Shown: piece by piece, positions 43,293 through 50,305 of the stretch
How positions within the stretch are numbered: the stretch's first letter is position 1
Layout of the letters: the number at the start of each line of letters is the position of its first letter
Source of the DNA: an uncultured Fibrobacter sp.
GTDB lineage: Bacteria > Fibrobacterota > Fibrobacteria > Fibrobacterales > Fibrobacteraceae
NCBI RefSeq assembly: GCF_900316465.1
Contig: NZ_ONDD01000017.1
Location: 31,843-82,147, forward strand
Length of the DNA: 50,305 nucleotides
Reading direction: 5' to 3'
Notes under the pieces: generated by a model
The model's database searches: none
What the model saw: only the letters and a program-made list of their open reading frames with translations
Told to the model about the DNA's origin: nothing
Position numbers and translations under genes: made by a program

Positions 43293-46052
43293 ATGCGGGT
43301 TATTTTACTCTCTTTAATATCGCTCTTGTTTTTTGCTTGTGCCGATGTGAATCCCACATCCGATTATGTTTATCTTGGGGTTTCAAAAGATAAACTGGAT
43401 GGCATGATTCGCGTGACGGCTTATAATGCGACTGCAATTCTTGGAACGAACGATACCGCTGCGAAGTTAGAAGAATACCCCCAGATGAAAGTCAAAATTG
43501 ACTATTCATTTTCGATGGGACATCACGAAGTTACTTGTAGCGAATTCAATAAATTGATGAAACCGCAGGGACTCACGCTCTCCTGTTTAAACAAGAATCT
43601 TCCGGCAACAGATTTGACCTACTATGATGCCGTTTTGTTTGCAAATGAAAAAAGCAAGGCCGATAATTTTGATACGGTTTATTCCTATACGAGCAAACAG
43701 GTCGATAGCGATGGCCATTGCACATTCCTCGAAGGTTTCTATTTCCATACCGATGTAGACGGCTATCGTTTGCCGACGGAGGCGGAATGGGTTTTGGTGG
43801 CCGGTCGCCGCTGGAATCCGAAAGCGAGCTGGAATGCTGAAAATTCGGGAATCCAAATGCAAGAGGTCTGTACACGAATTACGGATTCTACCGATTTTTG
43901 CGATATGGCCGGTAACGCTATGGAATGGGTCAATGACTGGCTTGGATTCTTTAGAGATACGACCATATATAATTACGCCGGTTCCCCCGATGGCGGCAAC
44001 ATGGGCAAGCGTATTGTGAAAGGCGGAAGCTATCGTCAGTTGCCGTCTGCCATTAACTTGTATAGCCGTACCGATGTGTATACGATTACATCGTCTACTC
44101 GTGCCGAATATGTTGGCTTCCGCTTGGCTTTTGGTCAAATTCCTGATGCGATGTGGATTGACTATGACGGTATTCCCAATTCAAAGCGCGTAATTTCGTT
44201 GGTGAACCAGCGTACGTTGAAATCTCATTTGGATGCGTATAAAGTCGTTCTTGCGTTCCGCAATAACTTGACCGGTAATTTGGCTTATGTGAATTATTCG
44301 GATGGAACCATCTATACGGCCGAAATCAAGGATACTTTGGAAGTTTATCATCCGGATGTTTCTCCGAACGGGCGCTTTGTCGCTTTTTCTACGGGACTAG
44401 AAGGGGTGTCTGGCAAGTCGGAAGTGTATGTCAGGTCGCTTTCGCTGGGCTATATTAAAATTGTGAAACTGAAGGTCGATAATGCCGCGATTCCCCGCTG
44501 GAGGGTTCTCCCGAATGGGGATACGGTGATTGTTTACGTGACCAATGCAGGCGATAACAGAACCGATGGTACTTTCAAGTCGGCATCGACGTGGCAGGTG
44601 AAATTCCAGAATGAACGGTTCGGCAAGCCTCAAAAGCTTTTTGACGGAGCCTACCACGACGGAATCAGTGACGATGAACGCCTTGCTGTGACGGGCGCTA
44701 GACTGCTCCGCGCCAAAGTGGCGCAAGGTTCTTCGACGGTTCGCTCCAAGGCCCGCGATACTTTGTGGTACAATGGAGAACAGGCCTGCAACGTTTCGCT
44801 TGCGACCGATGGATCCAAGAAAACGTTGTTCCTTGACTTTGCCAGCGAGACTGGACATAAATTCGTGGGCGAGTCGTACGGTGTTCACGAACGCATTCTG
44901 GTTGTGGATAGTACGGGTAAGCTGATTAGCTCTATAAAGGCTCCTTTGGGCTATTCCTTTGATCACACGGAATGGGTGCGTGGCCGTTCGGACTATGCGG
45001 TGGCAACCCTTACGGAAGCAAGCGGCATGCACAAGAAGGTTGTGCTTGTGAACATGCGTGATAGCAGTATAACCGAGCTGGTTGAAGGCGATGACTTGTG
45101 GCAACCGAATCTCTGGATTCCGGATGCTTTGGATAAATCCAGGTTTGAAGTCGATGAGGATAGTGCCGGTGTATACATGCATGCAGGCGAAAATCTTGAA
45201 GGCATTTTGATGCGTTACAATATGGAATTGCTTTGGCGTTTCCGCGATACGGCTAATGTCGTGATTGTGGGCTCGTCACGTCCGTTACATTCTGTGTCGC
45301 CCAAATATTTTGTACAACCGTTCTATGCGATTAACCTGGCCCAGACTCCGAATTCCATATACATGTCAAAGGACTTCTTGGACTATTACATTTACCCGCA
45401 TTTCAAAAAGCTTCAGTATGTCGTGATTTCGTTGGATATCGATTTTTGGTATAAGACCGATGAAGGCCCGAATAGTGACAACTTCTTCAAGAACAATTAC
45501 AAAAATTATGCGGGCTTTGTCTATGACAAGAACCATAATTACTGGCAAGACGGATACCCGTCTGGTTTGTTGGAATATACGACGAATTATATGACGGTTG
45601 AAGGCGATTATATATACCTGGATGATCGCGGACGTATGCTTGGAACCGGTTGTAAGCCTTGGAGTAAAAATCCGGATATTGAGATGGATTCCCTGTATTA
45701 CGATGATCATCCGGAAACTCTTGAAAATTCAATGAAGGCTTTCAAGGAAATTCTTGAGACCGCGAAAAAGAGAGATGTCCGTGTGGTGGGCGTAATCTTC
45801 CCGCAAAATCCGGCTTACAGAAAAACGGGGGCTTTTGGCCGTTATGGCTTGCGTAGAAGCTTGGCGAAGGAACTTATCGACGATTTGAAGGCTCTGGAAA
45901 AGACTTATCCGAATTTCAAATTGCTTGATGAAAATAAAATGGGCAAGCATGATTACGATGATAAAGTCGCATCGGATGAAGACCATCTTTGCACCAAGGG
46001 TGCTCCTAAAATCACCAAACGTATTGAAGCTGTCTTGAAGGAAATGAGGTAA
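43293..46052 (+). CDS. Large lipoprotein: SUMF1-like domain, beta-propeller and SGNH-like domain (TIGR02171-type), copy 1
   Basis: 919 residues from ATG 43293; the signal ends in the lipobox FFAC. Residues ~50-290 are a formylglycine-generating-enzyme (SUMF1) fold: FSMGHHEVTCSEFNKLM, YRLPTEAEWVLVAGR, GNAMEWVNDWLG, VKGGSYRQLPS and YVGFRLAFG, but the catalytic cysteines of true FGE are missing. A TolB/WD-like propeller (~300-630: YHPDVSPNGRFVAFSTGLEG, PRWRVLPNGDTVIVYV) leads to a C-terminal SGNH-like domain starting VVIVGSSRPLHS and ending in DEDHLCTKGA. The whole matches my memory of the Fibrobacter paralogous family TIGR02171, whose function is unknown. TATTTT lies 6 nt before the ATG and no ribosome-binding site is seen. 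Confidence 0.82.
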   Translation: MRVILLSLISLLFFACADVNPTSDYVYLGVSKDKLDGMIRVTAYNATAILGTNDTAAKLEEYPQMKVKIDYSFSMGHHEVTCSEFNKLMKPQGLTLSCLNKNLPATDLTYYDAVLFANEKSKADNFDTVYSYTSKQVDSDGHCTFLEGFYFHTDVDGYRLPTEAEWVLVAGRRWNPKASWNAENSGIQMQEVCTRITDSTDFCDMAGNAMEWVNDWLGFFRDTTIYNYAGSPDGGNMGKRIVKGGSYRQLPSAINLYSRTDVYTITSSTRAEYVGFRLAFGQIPDAMWIDYDGIPNSKRVISLVNQRTLKSHLDAYKVVLAFRNNLTGNLAYVNYSDGTIYTAEIKDTLEVYHPDVSPNGRFVAFSTGLEGVSGKSEVYVRSLSLGYIKIVKLKVDNAAIPRWRVLPNGDTVIVYVTNAGDNRTDGTFKSASTWQVKFQNERFGKPQKLFDGAYHDGISDDERLAVTGARLLRAKVAQGSSTVRSKARDTLWYNGEQACNVSLATDGSKKTLFLDFASETGHKFVGESYGVHERILVVDSTGKLISSIKAPLGYSFDHTEWVRGRSDYAVATLTEASGMHKKVVLVNMRDSSITELVEGDDLWQPNLWIPDALDKSRFEVDEDSAGVYMHAGENLEGILMRYNMELLWRFRDTANVVIVGSSRPLHSVSPKYFVQPFYAINLAQTPNSIYMSKDFLDYYIYPHFKKLQYVVISLDIDFWYKTDEGPNSDNFFKNNYKNYAGFVYDKNHNYWQDGYPSGLLEYTTNYMTVEGDYIYLDDRGRMLGTGCKPWSKNPDIEMDSLYYDDHPETLENSMKAFKEILETAKKRDVRVVGVIFPQNPAYRKTGAFGRYGLRRSLAKELIDDLKALEKTYPNFKLLDENKMGKHDYDDKVASDEDHLCTKGAPKITKRIEAVLKEMR

Positions 46053-46055
46053 GCA

Positions 46056-48776
46056 ATGTATCGTATTTTTCTGTTGCTGTTGAGCTTTGCCTTTTTTGCT
46101 TGTTCTAATTCTGAATACATCTATTCGCAGCAGAATGTCGATTCTGCGTTTGAATCGGACACGCTGGACAATATGGTTGTTGTCAGGCATGAAAAAAAGG
46201 AAGTCTTGCTGGGTACAAACGAAGGTGCTGCCAGGGCGAATGAACGCCCGCAAATGCGTGTGACCCTGAATTACGATTTTTCGATAGGCAAGTCGGAAGT
46301 GACTTGCGCCGAATTCAATTCGCTAATGAAATCTTCGAAAATTTCGGTCCCTTGCGAAAAAGATGCTTATCCGGCAACGAACTTGACCTACTACGATGCA
46401 GTCCTTTTTGCAAATGCCCGCAGCAAAAAAGAGGGATTCGATACAGCGTATACGTATAGCAATATTGAACTGAATTCCGAAAAGCATTGCGTGAATTTGG
46501 AAGGTTTTGCGTTCCATCCCGAGGTGAATGCGTATCGCTTGCCGACCGAGGCGGAATGGTCTTTTGTTGCTGGCCGTTTCTGGAGTGCAAAGGATGCCTG
46601 GACGGCGGATAATTCTGATTATCATTTGCATGCGGTTTGCTCGAAGTTTGAAAAAGCGCAAGTTTGCGATATGATTGGAAATGCCATGGAATGGATGAAT
46701 GACTGGCTTGGCAATTTCCGCGATACGACTGTTATGAACTATGTGGGCGCTCCCGATGGCGGTGCGCTTGGTCAGCGTGTGGTCAAGGGCGGAAGCTACA
46801 GAACGCCTGCAGAATCCATTACCCTTTATGGTCGTGGTGACGTGTATACGGTAACGTCTTCAACCCGTGCTGATTATGTGGGCTTCCGCTTGGCCTTTGG
46901 CGCAATTCCCGATGCTTTGTGGATGAATTCTGATGGTAAAGCTGCCGGTAGCCGCGTGATTCCTCTTGCCAGTTCCTCGACGATCAAGTCGCTCTTTGAT
47001 ACGTACAGAGTCAAGCTTGTGTTCCGTAACGATTTGTCGGGAAACTTGTCTTTTGTCGATTATTCCAACGGCGCACTTTCGGTCGTTGAAATTGAAGATA
47101 CCTTGAATGTATACCACCCGGATATTTCGCCGGATGGCAAGATGGTTGCCTTTAGCACTAAGCTTGAAGGCGTTTCGGGCAAGTCTTCTGTTTATGTGCG
47201 CAACTTGGATGCCGAGGGTTCGGCTCTTGTAAAGCTGGATGTAAAGAGTGCGGCTATTCCGCGTTGGCGTGTGCTTGAAAACGGCGATACGGTTATTGTG
47301 TATGTGAACGATGCCGGCAACAATAAGGATGATGCAACCTTCAAGTCAACTTCGACTTGGCAAGTGAAATTCTCGAAGGGTAAATTTGGCGAACCGAAAA
47401 AGCTGTTCGATGGTGCATACCATGGTGGCATTAGTGAAGACCAAAAGTTGGCTGTTACCGGAGCTCGTCTTTTGCGGGTGAACATGGCTGGCGAAACCGA
47501 AGTTTGGTATAATGGAGAACAGGCCTGCAACGCATCGCTTTCTCAAGATAGCAGTAAGCGTACCATGTTCCTTGATTTTGCAAGCAAGACTGGGCGAGAC
47601 TATGTTGGCTCTAAGTATGGAACCCATGAACGGATTCTTGTGGCTGACAGTACGGGCAAATTGATTCAGTCGGTGGGTGCTCCGAAGGGCTATTCTTTCG
47701 ATCATAGCGAATGGGTCCCGGGTGACCACAATATGGCGGTTGCGACGTTTACGAATGCAAACGGTGCCCATACGAAAATCGTCTTGGTGAATCTTTCGGA
47801 CTCTAGCGTTGTGGAATTGGCCGAAGGCGATGAACTCTGGCACCCTGCGCTTTGGGTGAATACGGCTTTTACGGGCTACGATGATTTGTTGGCTCTGGAT
47901 AGCGCCGGCGTTTATTATGGCGAAGGCTTGGACATTGAATCGGAAAAGTCCCGTATCAAGATGGAACTCTACTGGAAGAATCTTGATGTAACCGAAGTGC
48001 TTTTAGTCGGAAGTTCCAGAATGGAAATGGGGGTTGATCCGGATGCGTATCCGGAATGGAATATGCTGAATACGGCTATTTCTGGAATTGACGGAAACCG
48101 CGATATGTATTTTGTTGAAAATTACGCGTTGAACCATTCCGACAACTTGAAAGCGATTGTGATGTCCCTAGATTTGGACAATTGGAGCGGAAGGGAAGAC
48201 CACTTGCGTTTGATTCATATGGGTGTTCCCGGTTACGATTACGATGCCCATCACGACTTCTGGAAATCTGGCCTGCCCAGCGGATTTATCGAAGCGGTCG
48301 AGAATGCGTATCCGGCAAGTCAAGGCTGGATGCAGCGCTATTCTGCTCGCGGCGGACTCGATGACGAATGCCGCGGCTGGGATGCCGATGGAACCGACGT
48401 GTTGATGGATTCTGTATTCACGAAGCAAGAAGATCGCTATCTGGATGCAAGGTTGAATGAACTTGCTGAAATTGTAGACAGTGCGGCCGCCAAGAATATC
48501 TATGTTGTCGGAATCATTTTCCCGATGGCCCCCCAGTACAAAAAGACGGGTAGTTTTGGAACTTATGGCCTGCAGCGCAGTAAATATCCCGAGAAAAAGA
48601 AAAAGCTGGATTCGCTTGCCAAGGCAAATCGATACTTTGTGTTAATGGATGAAAATAAGAATGGCGATCATGATTATACGGACCAAATGTCTTTTAACCG
48701 TGATCACCTCTGTGTCGCCGGCAAAAAACAGATGACAGACCGCTTGGATTCTGTCCTGAAAACATTGAAATGGTAA
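46056..48776 (+). CDS. Large lipoprotein: SUMF1-like domain, beta-propeller and SGNH-like domain (TIGR02171-type), copy 2
   Basis: 906 residues, a tandem paralogue of the preceding gene, alike along its whole length; it starts 3 nt after that gene's stop with GAGG upstream. Signal and lipobox FFAC; SUMF1-like domain (FSIGKSEVTCAEFNSLM, YRLPTEAEWSFVAGRFW, GNAMEWMNDWLG, VKGGSYRTPA) again without catalytic cysteines; propeller (YHPDISPDGKMVAFSTKLEG); and an SGNH-like C-terminal domain (VLLVGSSRMEMGV, VMSLDLDNWSG, NRDHLCVAGK). Compared with copy 1 the C-terminal active-site region differs more than the rest, suggesting a different substrate. The stop overlaps the next gene's start by 7 bases. Confidence 0.82.
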   Translation: MYRIFLLLLSFAFFACSNSEYIYSQQNVDSAFESDTLDNMVVVRHEKKEVLLGTNEGAARANERPQMRVTLNYDFSIGKSEVTCAEFNSLMKSSKISVPCEKDAYPATNLTYYDAVLFANARSKKEGFDTAYTYSNIELNSEKHCVNLEGFAFHPEVNAYRLPTEAEWSFVAGRFWSAKDAWTADNSDYHLHAVCSKFEKAQVCDMIGNAMEWMNDWLGNFRDTTVMNYVGAPDGGALGQRVVKGGSYRTPAESITLYGRGDVYTVTSSTRADYVGFRLAFGAIPDALWMNSDGKAAGSRVIPLASSSTIKSLFDTYRVKLVFRNDLSGNLSFVDYSNGALSVVEIEDTLNVYHPDISPDGKMVAFSTKLEGVSGKSSVYVRNLDAEGSALVKLDVKSAAIPRWRVLENGDTVIVYVNDAGNNKDDATFKSTSTWQVKFSKGKFGEPKKLFDGAYHGGISEDQKLAVTGARLLRVNMAGETEVWYNGEQACNASLSQDSSKRTMFLDFASKTGRDYVGSKYGTHERILVADSTGKLIQSVGAPKGYSFDHSEWVPGDHNMAVATFTNANGAHTKIVLVNLSDSSVVELAEGDELWHPALWVNTAFTGYDDLLALDSAGVYYGEGLDIESEKSRIKMELYWKNLDVTEVLLVGSSRMEMGVDPDAYPEWNMLNTAISGIDGNRDMYFVENYALNHSDNLKAIVMSLDLDNWSGREDHLRLIHMGVPGYDYDAHHDFWKSGLPSGFIEAVENAYPASQGWMQRYSARGGLDDECRGWDADGTDVLMDSVFTKQEDRYLDARLNELAEIVDSAAAKNIYVVGIIFPMAPQYKKTGSFGTYGLQRSKYPEKKKKLDSLAKANRYFVLMDENKNGDHDYTDQMSFNRDHLCVAGKKQMTDRLDSVLKTLKW

Positions 48777-50212
48777 TAGCCGCATTTGTCATTCTGTTTG
48801 CGATCTTTCCGCTGACCGATACCGACATCTGGTGGCATTTGGCTTGTGCCCGCGAATGGGTGACGACATGGACGCCTGTTCGCACGCCCGTTGTGAATGT
48901 GCACGAATACTTTCAACTGCTAGTTGGCTTTGTCTACGGCTTGGGCGGTGCTCCGCTCTTGGTGGCGTTCAAAGCGGTGTTGTGGGGAGCGGTCTTTGCG
49001 CTGTTCCTTCGCCGTCGTCCTTGTCACCTTGAACTCGTTTCAGGGTCAGCATTCCTCGCCCTAACCATTATCCCGCTGTTCTTTTTCCGCTACCATTTCG
49101 AAATGCGCCCGGTGCTTTTTTCGCTATTGTTTCTCGGAATTTTTTGGAATGTCTTGCCGAGATTGTTTGCGAACGGTCGCTTGACTCCCGTAAACACGCT
49201 CCTCGCCGTTCTTGTTCTTGCAATTCAGTGGACATGGTGCAAAGTTCAAGGTTTGTACATTTTGGGCCCGCTTTTTGCGGTGCTTGTGCTGGTTGCCGGA
49301 ATTTGGAATCCTTGCAGGGCGGGCGATAGGCCTTCGCGGAAGGCGCTTGCGTTGCGTAGCGCTTTTGTTGTCGCACTATTTGCGATGCCGTTCTTGCACA
49401 AAGAAGGTTTGAACTTGTTCTTGTATCCGTTCGGGTTGTTGGACCGATTGCTCGGACTTTCGTCCTCGGCGTCCATCTTTGCGAGCGAAATCGCCGAAAA
49501 CCGCTCTCCATTCACGCTCTTGATGGCGGGGGAGAATACGCTGGAATGCGTGTTGATGATTTTGTTCTGCGTCGCTGGAATGGGATTTGCCATCTGGCAA
49601 TTGTATAAGGCTCGCAGGCCCGATATTTTGAATGTGACGCTCTTGATAACGGCGATTCTTGCTCTTGTTGCCGAACGAAACTTTGTGCTGTTCTTGCCGG
49701 TGCTTTTGGTAACGCTCCCGGTTCCCTCAAAGCAACTGAAACTTCCGACCTCATTTCACATTCCACGTTATTCATTTACGCTAGTTTTTCTTGCGTTTAT
49801 TCTAGGCTTTTGGGCTCGTTCGCTTTCGGCTTACGATTATTCTATGGTCGCTTACCAGCGTGTGCCAGTGCATGCCGCAGCATGGATGGTAAAACACCCG
49901 CATGTTGGCAAGCTGTTTAACGATGACCGCGCTGGCGGTTACTTGGCGCTAATGAATCCTGCCGATTCCATCTATATCGATGGACGTTTTATCCTGAAGA
50001 CAGCGGATTTTTTTGAGCGGTATCTGGATTACGCCAAAGACCCGGTCCTGTTTATGCATGACGCCGATTCCCTTGGCATTGACCGCGCCTTATTCCCGCT
50101 GCAATACTATGCCCGCTGGGATACGCTTATGCAAGCTTTGCAACAAGATTCCCGCTGGCACCTGGCCTACCGCGACGAATACTTCGCCGTGTTCGATAAA
50201 ATACTCAAATAG
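48770..50212 (+). CDS. Polytopic membrane protein, possible GT-C-like glycosyltransferase
   Basis: 480 residues. After an N-terminal helix the DTDIWWHLACAREW motif appears, a pattern shared by a family of large bacterial membrane proteins with GT-C-like folds. About nine or ten further transmembrane helices follow (LALTIIPLFFFRYHFEMRPV, FSLLFLGIFWNVL, LLAVLVLAIQW and others), and a soluble C-terminal region (~360-480; GKLFNDDRAGGYLALMNP, then IYIDGRF). No definite catalytic residues can be named. The CHLELVSGS segment in the loop at ~83-91 is encoded by a palindromic repeat. Its start overlaps the upstream lipoprotein gene, so it is the last gene of the envelope operon. Confidence 0.72.
   Translation: MVIAAFVILFAIFPLTDTDIWWHLACAREWVTTWTPVRTPVVNVHEYFQLLVGFVYGLGGAPLLVAFKAVLWGAVFALFLRRRPCHLELVSGSAFLALTIIPLFFFRYHFEMRPVLFSLLFLGIFWNVLPRLFANGRLTPVNTLLAVLVLAIQWTWCKVQGLYILGPLFAVLVLVAGIWNPCRAGDRPSRKALALRSAFVVALFAMPFLHKEGLNLFLYPFGLLDRLLGLSSSASIFASEIAENRSPFTLLMAGENTLECVLMILFCVAGMGFAIWQLYKARRPDILNVTLLITAILALVAERNFVLFLPVLLVTLPVPSKQLKLPTSFHIPRYSFTLVFLAFILGFWARSLSAYDYSMVAYQRVPVHAAAWMVKHPHVGKLFNDDRAGGYLALMNPADSIYIDGRFILKTADFFERYLDYAKDPVLFMHDADSLGIDRALFPLQYYARWDTLMQALQQDSRWHLAYRDEYFAVFDKILK
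49023..49047 (+). repeat. GTCA-headed palindromic repeat (copy 3), inside a coding frame
   Basis: GTCA-CCTTGAA-CTCGT-TTCAGGG-TC: a 7-bp stem with one wobble pair and a 5-nt loop. It is translated in the membrane protein as part of RPCHLELVSGSA, the frame in which such repeats often read HPELVSGS in other genomes. Confidence 0.7.
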
Positions 50213-50305
50213 AGCCGAACGGTATAACTGTGAGCCATAAGCTCCATGCGTTAAGCAGGAGCGTTGGCGAGAGTGAGGCGATGTCACATTCTTGTTTTGA
50301 AATAG
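50213..50305. other. End of window, no gene seen
   Basis: 93 bp after the last stop codon hold no start signal, terminator or recognised repeat. Confidence 0.5.

Overview
The window looks like a piece of a Fibrobacter chromosome (phylum Fibrobacterota, rumen/gut cellulose degraders). The reasons are two lipoproteins with serine-rich linkers and a C-terminal FISUMP domain ('Fibrobacter succinogenes major paralogous domain'), a tandem pair of ~910-residue lipoproteins that look like the Fibrobacter paralogous family TIGR02171, a GH9 glycosidase, large secreted cadherin/beta-helix proteins, and a Gram-negative envelope gene set (SurA, lipoboxes, outer-membrane barrels). No rRNA, CRISPR array, insertion sequence or prophage was seen. 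Assignments rest on reading the sequence; no database search was run.

Layout. 1-4445: 3' part of a giant cadherin-repeat surface protein, then a strong terminator. 4558-8349: a triple fusion MFS/PlsC/acyl-ACP synthetase (lysophospholipid recycling) plus a SUI1/YciH-like protein. 8451-13195: a FecR-domain protein translationally coupled to a beta-helix plus outer-membrane-barrel protein. 13347-15134: a GH9 enzyme without a signal peptide. 15173-18237 (minus): ddl-tsaB-rimI-DUF218 operon. 18436-19356: NAD-dependent epimerase. 19411-20796 (minus): purF with a structured leader. 21009-22935 (minus): a secreted beta-helix protein with a C-terminal sorting-like tail, followed 10 bp later by a 47-residue peptide gene and a perfect terminator. 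23029-23922 (minus): UbiA-family prenyltransferase. 24105-24604: a toxin-antitoxin-like pair with its own promoter/operator. 24720-25853: FISUMP lipoprotein. 25854-26216: repeat-rich intergenic stretch. 26217-30393: small protein, rsgA, membrane protein, barrel protein, nadD-like, rluA-like. 30535-30607: tRNA-Asn. 30703-31758: second FISUMP lipoprotein. 31796-33616: small secreted protein and an MBOAT (AlgI-like) acyltransferase. 33706-36550: SurA-like lipoprotein, SurA, FtsE. 36547-40460 (minus): ClC channel, radical SAM/SPASM, arginase-fold protein, RluB-like. 40529-50212: a five-gene envelope operon (AlgX/AlgJ-like SGNH lipoprotein, transglutaminase-like protein, two TIGR02171-type lipoproteins, polytopic membrane protein).

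How it fits together. Two blocks suggest acylation/acetylation of an envelope glycan: the MBOAT at 32198 could move acyl groups across the membrane, and the AlgX-like and SGNH-like lipoproteins at 40529-48776 could transfer them outside. This is inference.

The most unusual signals are (i) the 47-aa peptide gene attached to the beta-helix protein; (ii) a family of GTCA-headed palindromic repeats, two of which have become part of proteins; (iii) a 7-bp tandem repeat family found once between genes and once inside a gene; (iv) several genes with a TATATTTG-like -10 box only 6-9 nt from the start codon and no ribosome-binding site, suggesting leaderless transcripts.
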